Notes: a model not told the origin generated them from the sequence alone. Shown: positions 1 to 8,724, counted from the stretch's first letter. The stretch: DNA of 10,775 bases from JANPPS01 sp043758105 (GCA_043758105.1 JAYVOF010000165.1:1-10775), one strand, 5' to 3'. Numbers and translations: made by a program.

Positions 1-34
1 CTGTCCAGCAGCCGATGCCCGGAGAAATCCCAAG

Positions 35-1243
35 ATGCCTCACTCCGTGCCGCCGGCGACCAAGGCCGACTTGAAGCCAATCCGCTCCCGGCCCGCCCCA
101 CGCCTCGCGCAAACCCGCCTGCAAGCGGTGACCGCTCCATTCCATGTCGTTGCCATTGGTGCCTCGGCCGGTGGCCTGGAGGCGTGCACGACACTACTGA
201 ACGCACTGCCCGTCCCCACGGGCATGGCGTTCATCCTGGTGCAGCACCTGGCGCCCAACCAGAAGAGCATGCTGGTAGATCTTCTGGCCGAACACACTGC
301 GTTGGCGGTGGTGCAAGCTGCGGACGGGTCGACGGTCGAACAGGAGCACCTTTATGTCATCCCGCCGGGATCGTACCTGACCGTGAGCGCGGGGATGCTA
401 CGCGTGTCAGTGCCGGAAACGCGCGACGGGGCGCCGCACGGTGCCCGGCTGCCGTTCGATGCCCTGCTGCGCTCGATGGCGGGGGAGTATGGATCGCAGG
501 CCGTTTGCGTGGTCCTGTCGGGGACCGGGGGCGATGGCAGCGCCGGGCTTGAGGCTGTGAAAGAGGCGGGTGGCCGGGTGATCGTGCAGGACCCGGAGGA
601 GGCCGGGTACGACGGAATGCCGCGCAGCGCGATCGCCACCGGGCTTGTGGATGCAATCCTGCCGCTTGCGGCGATCCCCGCTGCACTGGCACGCCCAAAA
701 CGGTCAGAGGGTCCGGACACAGCTGGCACGCCATCCGATGCCGCGCCGATTGCCGAGCTGGTGCCAGCCGAACCATCCACCGCGGCCCAACCCGACCCAG
801 TGGCGGAGATCATCGAGCTGGTGCGTGCCCGCACCCGGCACGACTTCGCCCCCTATAAGCGCGGCACGCTGGAGCGCCGGATCGAGCGCCGGATGGGGCT
901 GGTGCTGCCCGCAGGAGGAGAAGCGGCCCGCTACCTCGATCTGCTGCGAGGCGATGCGACCGAGCTCGATCTGCTCGCCAGGGACCTGCTCATCCACGTT
1001 ACCAGCTTCTTCCGCGATCCCGAGGTTTATGCGGCCCTGGCAAAGCTGATCATCCCCGGGCTTCTGGAGGGGCGCGGGAATGCCCGTAGCGACAATGCCG
1101 TCGTGGCGGGCATGTCGGCGACGGCCTGGAAGCTTGGAATCGCGTCGCTGATGCCTGGGGCGGGCCTCTGCTCCACCTGGTGGCAACCGCTGCACCAGGC
1201 CGTTGCCATTCGGTGGCCCTCATCCGGGTTCGAATACGGCTGA
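35..1243 (+). pseudogene. CheB-CheR fusion gene, truncated inside the CheR domain
   Basis: The reading frame begins as a chemotaxis-type methylesterase/methyltransferase fusion without a receiver domain. Residues 36-215 form the CheB domain (glutamate methylester hydrolysis on receptor-like proteins) with the catalytic triad visible: Ser44 in GASAGG, His71 in VQHL and Asp167 in SGTGGDGS. Residues 255-345 are the N-terminal helical part of CheR, including the typical LERRIERRMGL and HVTSFFRDPEVYAAL stretches. Homology stops near residue 347 (about base 1073), just before the SAM-binding domain (expected to begin like RIWVAGCSTGEEAYS). The last 55 residues are antisense read-through of a cytochrome c remnant. 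Full-length family members usually continue into PAS and often histidine kinase domains, all missing here. The start ATG at 35 has GGAG about 12 bases upstream. The CheB half could still be made, but the signalling protein is broken. Confidence 0.85.
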
Positions 1244-1284
1244 GCCCGAGCCGATGCCGAGGCGAGGAGTGAGCAAAGGACCAT
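1078..1284 (-). pseudogene. Small c-type cytochrome gene, 3' end lost
   Basis: The minus strand encodes the start of a small exported cytochrome c. A short hydrophobic signal ending ASARAQ is followed by the haem-binding motif CSGCH (bases 1180-1194) within AWCSGCHQV, then a GISDAIPSFQAVAD segment typical of single-haem proteins of about 110-130 residues. Homology ends at LRAF (1078-1080). The C-terminal part with the axial Met and the closing helix (usually an RMPN.. and DDVIAYILSL-like stretch) is absent and the frame runs on into antisense CheR. ATG at 1284 is used here. A TTG at 1318-1320 would give a longer and more normal signal peptide, and neither has a good ribosome binding site. A promoter-like element lies upstream at 1382-1429. 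Without the axial ligand region a working cytochrome is unlikely. Confidence 0.75.
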
Positions 1285-1381
1285 GCCAGGTATCGAGTTT
1301 ATACGACCGCGTAGATGCAATATGGCGTGCAAGACGGTTTGCGCTCCGGCGTAAGCGTCACCCGGTTTGGTGGCGTTCACA

Positions 1382-1429
1382 ACAATAGGCGCAGGCGCAT
1401 GGCGCGCAGCAGCCTCGGAAAATACTCAG
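1382..1429 (-). promoter_or_regulatory. Copy A of the shared 23-bp promoter element, ahead of the cytochrome remnant
   Basis: Read on the minus strand, 1429-1407 carries TGAGTATTTTCCGAGGCTG, matching the five-copy window consensus TGRGTANNTYCCGRRSCT at every defined position. A TATTGT hexamer follows after 19 bases (1387-1382), suggesting a -10 box with transcription starting near 1375. That start lies below a possible GTG at 1380 and favours a cytochrome start at 1320 or 1284. The assignment as an operator is inference from the repeated position and orientation. Confidence 0.55.
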
Positions 1430-1446
1430 GGTTCGCTCCGTTCGAA

Positions 1447-1516
1447 GACACTGTCAGACTTTCAATAGACGGTGACACTGTCAGACTTCGACACTGTCAG
1501 ACTTCCAATAGACGGT
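1447..1516. repeat. Short direct repeats built from the TPM gene 3' end
   Basis: GACACTGTCAGACTT occurs three times, at 1447-1461, 1474-1488 and 1490-1504. The outer two copies extend to 27 bp (1447-1473 and 1490-1516) with one mismatch, and a 16-bp partial copy sits between them. On the minus strand the right-hand unit contains the last codons and TGA stop of the decayed TPM gene, so the array looks like local duplication of that gene's terminus. The unit contains the interrupted palindrome GACA-C-TGTC. Units abut or are 1 base apart and share no spacer pattern, so this is not CRISPR. Confidence 0.8.
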
Positions 1517-1740
1517 CGGGCAATTCGTCGCGCTTGAGCGCGCTTGGCGGGAAGTGCTCGGCAAGGACCGCTCCGTACTCCCGATCGTTGCGACGAAGCC
1601 GTCGGCCGGGCGCCCGTCCTTGACCGCGCTCACCAGCGCCCTGACCGCGTCGTCGCGCACGGCGGCCGCAACCCGATCGTCAGGCCCTGATCCACGCTTA
1701 AGTCCACATGGAGCAGGGTGTTCGCCTGAACGGCCCAAGA
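1497..1740 (-). pseudogene. C-terminal remnant of a TPM-domain (Psb32/YgcG-like) protein
   Basis: On the minus strand, three pieces in different frames together give the C-terminus of a TPM-domain protein. The first is a DLSVDQGLTI segment (about 1715-1685), followed by RVAAAVRDDAVRALVSAVKD and GRPADGFVATI (about 1680-1585), then GAVLAEHFPPSALKRDELPD and RLLEV before a TGA stop at 1497-1499. This order matches the usual end of the family (VADEGI, then GFVAAI, then LAEHFPP, then ELPxRLIEI). Each switch of frame is explained by loss of one base, and both occur directly after the same 9-mer ACGATCGGG. The N-terminal TPM fold and the membrane segments are absent and no upstream start is seen. The native protein would be membrane-linked and of poorly known function. 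This is family recognition by eye, without a database check. Confidence 0.65.
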
Positions 1741-1777
1741 GCATTTCCGCAAAGTGGTCCTGTTGCGAAGGCGATGC

Positions 1778-1825
1778 CTGAGTAACTTCCGAACCTGTTC
1801 CCCTGAGCCGGCCACAGTTTAAGGT
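1778..1825 (+). promoter_or_regulatory. Copy C of the shared 23-bp promoter element, ahead of the OmpA-like gene
   Basis: TGAGTAACTTCCGAACCT (1779-1796) matches the window consensus. A TAAGGT hexamer follows after 19 bases (1820-1825). A second candidate, TATAGC, lies at 1832-1837. The element ends 58 bases before the ATG at 1859. No recognisable -35 hexamer is present at the right spacing, which fits a promoter that depends on an activator bound at the element (inference). Confidence 0.55.
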
Positions 1826-1858
1826 CTTGGCTATAGCATCACAGAAAGGATGTTATCC

Positions 1859-2245
1859 ATGCGATCGGTCCTTGCGTTTATCGCCGCCTGCGGTGTTGTG
1901 GTCTCGGCCGGTGTCGCCACGGCGGCACCCCGCAATGTCATCGTCTTCTTCACGGAATGGTCGGCACAGATCGACGCGCCCGCGGTTACGGCGATCAGGG
2001 AAGCGGCCGATCTCGCCGGGCACTCGAAAGCTGGCGTTATCACCGTCATTGGCTATGCGGACACGACCGGCAGCAAGAAGGCAGCGGCGTTGATGTCCGC
2101 GACCCGGGCACAGGTCGTCGTGGATGCCCTGGTGGCCGATGGCCTGCCGCGGCAGCGCATCCGGATCGGCGCTGAAGGCGCCACGACCTTCGTTGAGACT
2201 CCTTTGGAGAGCCACCGGGTCAAGATCGTGGTGCCTGTATCGTGA
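1859..2245 (+). CDS. Small secreted OmpA-like protein
   Basis: A 128-residue protein with a signal peptide (hydrophobic residues 4-20, likely cleavage after ATAA at 23) followed by a single OmpA_C-type domain of about 100 residues. It contains GYADTTGS at 65-72 and the downstream Arg83 in MSATRAQVV. Asp68 and Arg83 occupy the positions that grip diaminopimelate in peptidoglycan in this family, so a periplasmic, cell-wall-binding role is likely. There is no beta-barrel and no lipobox. The usual closing NRRVEI is replaced by SHRVKIVV. ATG at 1859 is chosen over the in-frame ATG at 1850 because GAAAGGA (1844-1850) lies 8 bases from it but would touch or overlap the earlier one. It converges with the CYTH-CHAD gene, with only 14 bases between the two stops. 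Confidence 0.85.
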   Translation: MRSVLAFIAACGVVVSAGVATAAPRNVIVFFTEWSAQIDAPAVTAIREAADLAGHSKAGVITVIGYADTTGSKKAAALMSATRAQVVVDALVADGLPRQRIRIGAEGATTFVETPLESHRVKIVVPVS

Positions 2246-2259
2246 CGCCGCCCTGGCCG

Positions 2260-3798
2260 TCACGCCCAGAATGCCTCCGCCTCGAACAACTTCCGCACCG
2301 CGGGGCGGAGCCCGTGCAGGGTCTTCCTGCCCCGGCGGTCGCACCATTGCGCCAAAGCCCCGGCGGCGTCGGCCAGCGCAGGGCGCCCATCCGTCACTAG
2401 CTGAAGCGCAAGCTTGTGCCCGACGATGGCATCATTGGCGGCGCCCAGTACGTCCTGCAACGCTTCGCACCGCGCACCATACGCCTTAACTGCCCGGCGG
2501 GTGTAATGCCGGCCGAGTTGCTCCACCGCATACGTCAGTCGCTTGAGCGACTTCCGCAACTGATGCCGCTGTGCCGCAGTTAGCCGGCCTGGATGCCGGC
2601 CATGGTGCCTCACCTCGGCCGCCGCATCGTCCAGCAACTGCGGTACGACTCGCCATAGCCTTTCGCGCCGGGAGTCCGAGCCTGCCACTGTCCCCGCATT
2701 CGCCCAAGCGGCCAGGCCCAATACGAGTGTCGAGAAATCCTGCCCGCGCAGCGCGGCGGCCACCCGGGCATGGGCCGTCAGCCGGTCGGTATCCGCAGCC
2801 TCACGCAAAGCCTGCAGTCCCGGCTGTGGCAGCGCCACCATGGCGGCCGGCACTGTCGCAAGACAGAACACGTCCCAGTCCCGCGCCGTCCCCAGCAGGG
2901 CGCCGAAGCGTTGCAGCCCCGCGCAGAACTGGTCGGCAGTTTCCGGACCCGCCAGGCGCTCCAGCGGTTGCTCGAACAAGGCCAGCCCGGCTCTGGCGCC
3001 CCGCACCGCCAGCCGCAACTGGTGCAGTCCTTCGGCATCGCCGCGCAAGGTCGGGCCGATATTCGCGATTATGTGCCCGAGTGCCGCCTCGACCAGGGCA
3101 TGCGCGCCGTCCGTGGCCTGCATCGCGCCCTTCAGGACCGGTGGAAGCGCCCGAACCGCGGTCTTCACCGCGCCGCCCCGCAGCCGCCAGCCGCGCGCGG
3201 CCTTGCTATCGGACGAGATCCAGCACGGCGCTTCCGCATGCAGATCCACGGCGAACCGATAGAACGCCCCTATCGGCCCGCCCTTCAGTTCGAGCTCCAT
3301 CTCGGCGACGTCCTCGCTGGCGCCGTCGGCCGAGATGGTGCCGGCGTCGAACGCCACCTCGACGGCCGTGTCGCCCTCCAGCGTCAGCAAATGAGCCGTC
3401 CGATCGATTGCCGTCACGAACATCGGCCGCAACCGCCCCTCGATGACAGGGACGATGGAAGCGAGCGGGCCGACCTTGGCGAGCAGCGAGGTATCCGGTT
3501 CATCCTGCCGGATCGGCCATTCCCACTCGCCCCGATCACTGGCGACCCCATTGCCGGTCGGCAGCGACTTCACCGTCTGCACGCGGGCCTCGTCGTTGTG
3601 GCGAACCCGCAGCGTCAGCCCCGCCGCCTTCAGCGCGCCATCCGCTGTATCGAAATAGGTCGTTCGCAATTGGCGCCTAGTCGCTGGGGTCCCGGCGAAG
3701 CAGCCACTCGCTTCCAGTACTGCCCGGCTGCCGGGCGGGAGCTGGAATTTTAGCTCCACCTCCCGCGGTCCAGCCGTCCGCACGTTTCCCGTCCGCAA
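2260..3798 (-). CDS. CYTH-CHAD domain protein (triphosphatase/polyphosphate-associated)
   Basis: A 512-residue protein. The N-terminal CYTH domain (about 12-205) shows the ExExK metal/triphosphate motif as EVELK (Glu13, Glu15, Lys17), then YFDT (48-51), LRVR (63-66), EWEWP (91-95) and EMELELK (166-172), so the catalytic tunnel looks intact. Family members such as YgiF hydrolyse inorganic triphosphate. The C-terminal CHAD domain (about 230-505) carries paired basic helices, GLHQLRLAVRGAR (from 258, His259) and HQLRKSLKRLTYAVE. CHAD domains bind polyphosphate and can sit on polyphosphate granules. The start is TTG at 3796-3798 with AGGA about 10 bases upstream; an in-frame GTG five codons later is the alternative. 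It lies 26 bases after the dnaK stop in the same direction, so it is probably cotranscribed with dnaK, which would link polyphosphate chemistry to this chaperone set (inference). Confidence 0.9.
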   Translation of the reverse strand: MRTGNVRTAGPREVELKFQLPPGSRAVLEASGCFAGTPATRRQLRTTYFDTADGALKAAGLTLRVRHNDEARVQTVKSLPTGNGVASDRGEWEWPIRQDEPDTSLLAKVGPLASIVPVIEGRLRPMFVTAIDRTAHLLTLEGDTAVEVAFDAGTISADGASEDVAEMELELKGGPIGAFYRFAVDLHAEAPCWISSDSKAARGWRLRGGAVKTAVRALPPVLKGAMQATDGAHALVEAALGHIIANIGPTLRGDAEGLHQLRLAVRGARAGLALFEQPLERLAGPETADQFCAGLQRFGALLGTARDWDVFCLATVPAAMVALPQPGLQALREAADTDRLTAHARVAAALRGQDFSTLVLGLAAWANAGTVAGSDSRRERLWRVVPQLLDDAAAEVRHHGRHPGRLTAAQRHQLRKSLKRLTYAVEQLGRHYTRRAVKAYGARCEALQDVLGAANDAIVGHKLALQLVTDGRPALADAAGALAQWCDRRGRKTLHGLRPAVRKLFEAEAFWA

Positions 3799-3824
3799 GA
3801 TCCAGGTTTCCTGGCGTCGCTCGC

Positions 3825-5744
<1,920 letters not shown>

Positions 5745-5784
5745 GGGGAAACTCCTGTGACGCGTTGGGTTTGGCGGGCCGGCG

Positions 5785-6363
5785 TCATGCGCGCGGACCG
5801 TGAGGGGCTGTGGGACCAGCGGTGGACACAACCACCATGGCCGGACGCAGCAGGCGTCCGTTGAGGGTCCAGGCCGAGGTCCAGGCCTGCAGGACGGTGC
5901 CTGCCGGGTGCGCGGCCGATACCTGCTGGTCCATCGCCTGGTGCAGGGCTGGGTCGAATGCGGCACCCGTCGGGTCCTGCCGCGCGATGCCGTTGCGTTC
6001 CAGCAGGCCGACGAAGCTGCGTTCGATGCCGGCAAACCCGTCCCGCAGCCGTGTGACGATCTCGGGTTCCCGCTCGGACGGTGGTGGCAGGCTCGCGACA
6101 CCGCGCTGGAGGTTCTCGGCCGCCTCGACGACGTCGGTTGCGAACGTCTGGATCGCGTATTGCCGTGCATCCTCGACGTCGCGCTTGGCCCGGGTCCGCA
6201 CGTTTGCCGTCTCCGCCTCGGACCGCATCCACCGGTCGCGCATCTCGCCGAGGTCCAGTTCGAGCCCGGCGCATCTTGTGTCCTCCGCGCCATCGACCGG
6301 ATCGGACGTCGTGCCGCTTCGAGCGTCTCGGGGGGTAGAGGCGTTTTTGATTTCGATGTTCAT
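5785..6363 (-). CDS. grpE: Nucleotide exchange factor GrpE
   Basis: A 192-residue GrpE, the nucleotide exchange factor that releases ADP from DnaK. Residues 1-30 are polar and disordered, residues 34-125 form the long dimerising helix with heptad character, and residues 136-182 form the beta domain, recognisable by FDPALHQAM (136-144), AGTVLQA (154-160) and GRLLRPAMVVVS (169-180). The segment before GRLLRPA (SAWTLNG) departs from the common GY-containing form, so this is a divergent copy. ATG at 6363 is chosen because GGAG lies about 6 bases upstream. An upstream in-frame TTG at 6396 would give an atypical extension and has no better binding site. The 96-base gap to cbpM holds copy B of the shared promoter element, so grpE-dnaK-CYTH/CHAD may be transcribed on its own as well as by read-through. 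Confidence 0.93.
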   Translation of the reverse strand: MNIEIKNASTPRDARSGTTSDPVDGAEDTRCAGLELDLGEMRDRWMRSEAETANVRTRAKRDVEDARQYAIQTFATDVVEAAENLQRGVASLPPPSEREPEIVTRLRDGFAGIERSFVGLLERNGIARQDPTGAAFDPALHQAMDQQVSAAHPAGTVLQAWTSAWTLNGRLLRPAMVVVSTAGPTAPHGPRA

Positions 6364-6415
6364 GCAGCGCTCCGTTCGCCATTGCAGTTTGGGCAAGAGG
6401 CCGGATTAGGCAGAA

Positions 6416-6463
6416 TGATTAGCGGTCGGAACGGTCGCAGGAGCAGGCTCGGAAACTACTCAG
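6416..6463 (-). promoter_or_regulatory. Copy B of the shared 23-bp promoter element, ahead of grpE
   Basis: On the minus strand, TGAGTAGTTTCCGAGCCTG (6462-6444) is the copy closest to the majority sequence. A TAATCA hexamer follows after 19 bases (6421-6416), and the element ends 77 bases before the grpE ATG. Its first bases overlap the cbpM stop codon (6460-6462), so the promoter begins exactly where the upstream gene ends. The core AGTAGTTTCC resembles, as I recall it, the FixJ-binding site upstream of Sinorhizobium meliloti fixK; this similarity is from memory. Confidence 0.6.
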
Positions 6464-6798
6464 TGCGCGCCGCCCAGCGTCCCGGCCAGATGCGCCACCA
6501 GGGCTTGTCGGTGCGGTTCGGGCACGGTGTGTTCGATCGCCAGCCCCAGCTCCCGCATCCGGCGGCGCAGGTCGTAGAGCTGATCAAGCAGCAGCAGCAC
6601 GACGGACAAGGCGTCCTCGTCGATCTGTAGGTCGTCGCGGAGATCGTGGATCAGCCGAACGCGCGCGACGTCTACCTCGACGAACACGTAGGAGCCGTGG
6701 TCACGCACGGGCCGGACCCAGTCGTTGCCGATCCACCGCTCCACGTCGATCCGTTGCAGGCCCGGCAGGCTGGCCACCAGCATGTCGATGCCGATCAT
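6460..6798 (-). CDS. cbpM: Chaperone modulatory protein CbpM
   Basis: A 112-residue CbpM-family protein. CbpM binds the J domain of CbpA and blocks its stimulation of DnaK. The N-terminal half (about 8-50) has the MerR-like winged-helix pattern, with LPGLQRIDVERWIGNDWV followed by a short strand and RVRLIHDL. The C-terminal half (about 55-95) is a helix rich in Leu and charged residues, LSVVLLLLDQLYDLRRRMRE. The start ATG at 6796-6798 overlaps the cbpA stop as ATGA, so the modulator is translationally coupled to its target. This is the same gene order as cbpA-cbpM in Escherichia coli. The stop codon lies inside copy B of the promoter element. Confidence 0.9.
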   Translation of the reverse strand: MIGIDMLVASLPGLQRIDVERWIGNDWVRPVRDHGSYVFVEVDVARVRLIHDLRDDLQIDEDALSVVLLLLDQLYDLRRRMRELGLAIEHTVPEPHRQALVAHLAGTLGGAH

Positions 6799-7751
6799 GC
6801 GTCCTCCCTGTGTGTCGCGGTTTCCATCGCACGTCGCGGATCGTCCGGGTGCTCCGGCGTCCAGCCCTGCAGGAAGGCGATCAGCGCCGGGTCCGGCGTG
6901 CCAATCGTCACCCGCAGGGTGGCATAGAGGTCGCCGGCGGGCTGTCCGCCTCGGGCGGGCACGCCGCGTCCCCGGAGGCGCAGCTCCGTCCCGCTGTCGG
7001 AGGCCGCCGGAATGCGCATCCGGACAGGGCCGCCCGGCGTGGGCACCTCCACCGGACCGCCCAGAACGGCTTCGCGCAGGGAGACGGGCAGCACCAGGCG
7101 GATGTCGGACCCGTCCCGCCGATAGAAGGCATGGGACGACACCTCGATCTCGATCAGCGCGTCCCCGTTGCCGCCCCCTTCCGAGCCGTCGCCGCCTTGG
7201 CCACGCAGGCGCAGCGTATGTCCGCTTGCGGTGCCGGGCGGGATCTTCACATCCAATGTCCGGCCATCGGGCAGGGTCAGCCGCCGTGTGGCTCCGTTCA
7301 CCGCGTCGAGGAAGCTGGCTGTCAGCGTGTAACGCTGGTTCGCTCCGCGTCTTGGGCCGGGTTGGTAGCGGTCACCACCAAACATGCTGCCGAACATGTC
7401 GCCGAACTCGCCGGCTCCCCAGGCTTCCGGCTGCGGCCCGGCCCGGCCATAGCGCCGCCCTTGCTCGCCTGTCGCATAGTGCTGGTAGGGCGGCGGCTGA
7501 GCCCGCTCCTGCCCGGCGGCGTCGATCTCGCCGTTATCGAACCTGGCCCGCTTGTCGGGGTCCGACAGCAGCTCGTTGGCGGCCGAGATCACCTTGAACC
7601 GGGCCTCGGCCTCGGCGTTGCCGGGGTTGAGGTCGGGGTGGTAGCGCTTGGCCAGCTTGCGATAGGCGCGGCTGATGGCCGCCGGGCTCGCGTCCTTCCC
7701 CACGCCCAGCGTGGCGTAGGGGGTTGTGGCATTTGGATCCGCGTCTGCCAC
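6795..7751 (-). CDS. cbpA: J-domain co-chaperone CbpA (DnaJ-like, no zinc finger)
   Basis: A 318-residue class B J-protein. The J domain covers 10-72 with the essential HPD at 38-40 (KRYHPDLNPG). A Gly/Phe segment (about 112-127, GAGEFGDMFGSMFGG) leads to two beta-rich substrate domains from about 140, with LDVKIPPGT, LRLRGQGG and LPVSLREAVLGG typical of DnaJ C-terminal domains. No CxxCxGxG zinc-finger repeats are present, which separates it from DnaJ and fits CbpA (306 residues in E. coli). It delivers clients to DnaK and stimulates its ATPase. The start is GTG at 7749-7751, two bases after the preceding stop (TGA-GC-GTG). No strong binding site is seen, so coupling to the upstream gene probably drives translation. 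The frame is open far upstream only as a shadow of the preceding gene. Confidence 0.92.
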   Translation of the reverse strand: MADADPNATTPYATLGVGKDASPAAISRAYRKLAKRYHPDLNPGNAEAEARFKVISAANELLSDPDKRARFDNGEIDAAGQERAQPPPYQHYATGEQGRRYGRAGPQPEAWGAGEFGDMFGSMFGGDRYQPGPRRGANQRYTLTASFLDAVNGATRRLTLPDGRTLDVKIPPGTASGHTLRLRGQGGDGSEGGGNGDALIEIEVSSHAFYRRDGSDIRLVLPVSLREAVLGGPVEVPTPGGPVRMRIPAASDSGTELRLRGRGVPARGGQPAGDLYATLRVTIGTPDPALIAFLQGWTPEHPDDPRRAMETATHREDA

Positions 7752-7753
7752 GC

Positions 7754-8173
7754 TCAGAGACGGGCCTTGTCCCAGGCCACCGCCATCCGGTGTGACGCGG
7801 CTTCGTAGGCCCGTTTCGTGCGCGCCCAGTCCCGCTCGGTCGCGGTCTGCACGTTGCGGGCCTCGACCTCCGTATCGTCCCAGGCATCGCGGAGCCTGGA
7901 TTCGGCGGAATTGATGTGGCGCCGGCTCTGTGCCTCGGTTTTCTCGTCGAAGGCTTGCATCTTGCGCCGCCATTCGGCCATTTCGTCCCGGACGCGCAGG
8001 CGGAAGCTGTCCTCGGGACCGGCCTGGCGCTCGGGGACGGAGGTCTGGATGACGGTGTCGTCCGGCAGCCGCGGCTGGGCCATCGCTTGAGGCGCGACGA
8101 ACAGCACCATCATCAGCGTCACCGTCACAGCGGCTATGGCGCCGTGCGTCGTAGTGCTCGCAGGGCGGGTCAT
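7754..8173 (-). CDS. Small exported helical protein of unknown function
   Basis: A 139-residue protein I cannot assign to a named family. Residues 1-32 form a signal peptide (hydrophobic 11-29, cleavage likely after AMA at 32). The mature part is Pro-rich to about 50, and 55-139 is almost entirely charged helix with repeated Trp/Glu/Arg/Ala patches (EMAEWRRKM, RLRDAWDD, DWARTKRAYE, MAVAWDKARL), suggesting an amphipathic or coiled-coil periplasmic protein. It has no cysteine and no lipobox. Its ATG overlaps the stop of the YflT-like gene as ATGA, and cbpA starts two bases after its own stop, so it sits in the middle of a coupled operon between a membrane stress protein and a cytoplasmic co-chaperone. 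A role in protecting the envelope is possible, but nothing in the sequence proves it. Confidence 0.8.
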   Translation of the reverse strand: MTRPASTTTHGAIAAVTVTLMMVLFVAPQAMAQPRLPDDTVIQTSVPERQAGPEDSFRLRVRDEMAEWRRKMQAFDEKTEAQSRRHINSAESRLRDAWDDTEVEARNVQTATERDWARTKRAYEAASHRMAVAWDKARL

Positions 8174-8724
8174 GCGACCACCACGAACCGGTCGCTGACC
8201 GGCGCCGCCTCTGCCGCGTGGACATCCAACTGCGTGTGCCCGGCGCCATCGAGAATGGCCTTCGCGTGGCTTACCTCCTCGCTCGGGCCATGCGCCATAA
8301 CCAGGAAGTTGTCCGCCGCGATGGCGGTCTCATACTGGATCACGCTGTCCTTCGGCACGCCGATGCTGGCCAGTGCCGCACCCAGCGCGCTCAGGCCGCC
8401 GAGCACGATAGCGCCCTCCAGGGCCGAAATCAGCGAAGCCGTCAAATAGCCCAGCACGATGACCGGACCCACGATGGGGGTCGCCAGGAAGACGCCGCCG
8501 AAGAACAGGCCCCAGAGCGCGCCCCAGAAGACGCCGCGCCGGCCCCAGAACCGGACTCGGTCGCCCGTGTTGTAGAAGCCGACCACGTTCTCTTCGGTGT
8601 GGTAGCCTTTGCCGACGATGCTGAGGCTCTTCATCGCGAGGCCGCCCGCGGTCAGCTTCTTCACGGCCGCTTCGGCCGCCGCGTGGTCGGGGAAAACCGC
8701 GATGACTGAATCATGGGTGATCAT
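8170..8724 (-). CDS. YflT-like general stress protein with Gly-rich membrane hairpin
   Basis: A 184-residue protein. The N-terminal about 40 residues (SVIAVFPDHAAAEAAVKKL, then SIVGKGYH) match the YflT/general-stress-protein 17M type ferredoxin-like fold. The middle (64-122) is strongly hydrophobic and glycine-rich (FWGALWGLFFGGVFL, VGPVIVLGYL, IVLGGLSALGAALASIGV), giving two or three membrane segments of glycine-zipper type. The C-terminal domain (about 124-184) returns to the cytoplasm and includes FLVMAHGPSEEVSHAKAIL. Such proteins are common in proteobacterial stress gene clusters; the biochemical role is unknown. The start ATG at 8722-8724 overlaps the preceding stop as ATGA. Its own binding site is weak, which again suggests translational coupling. 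The upstream part of the open frame is Arg/Pro-rich shadow sequence and was excluded. Confidence 0.82.
   Translation of the reverse strand: MITHDSVIAVFPDHAAAEAAVKKLTAGGLAMKSLSIVGKGYHTEENVVGFYNTGDRVRFWGRRGVFWGALWGLFFGGVFLATPIVGPVIVLGYLTASLISALEGAIVLGGLSALGAALASIGVPKDSVIQYETAIAADNFLVMAHGPSEEVSHAKAILDGAGHTQLDVHAAEAAPVSDRFVVVA

Noticed and set aside
1324..1380. GTG at 1380 as start of the cytochrome remnant, giving a longer protein.
   Set aside because: It lies at or above the predicted transcription start, has no ribosome binding site and puts a non-hydrophobic stretch before the signal peptide.
1447..1516. Repeat cluster as a CRISPR array or as the repeated terminal sites of an IS21-type element.
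   Set aside because: Units abut or are 1 base apart, have no unique spacers and consist of the TPM gene's own 3' end; no cas gene or transposase is nearby.
1554..1781. Plus-strand 75-codon frame over the TPM remnant.
   Set aside because: Low-complexity Ser/Pro/Arg composition and antisense to the recognisable TPM C-terminus.
1407..1800. Copies A and C of the 23-bp element form inverted repeats about 390 bp apart, like the ends of a MITE or small transposon enclosing the TPM remnant.
   Set aside because: Three more copies occur elsewhere, each in a promoter position with the same orientation relative to its gene and followed by a -10-like hexamer. No target-site duplication or transposase is seen, so a regulatory site explains the pattern better.
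2571..3446. Plus-strand 291-codon frame opposite the CYTH-CHAD gene.
   Set aside because: Pro/Arg/Ala-rich with no domain, fully antisense to a well-supported gene; typical shadow in GC-rich DNA.
5745..6293. Long N-terminal extension of DnaK upstream of 5744.
   Set aside because: The extension is Arg/Pro/Ser-rich antisense-like reading of grpE in another frame. The canonical Hsp70 start with AGGAG at 7 bases is at 5744.
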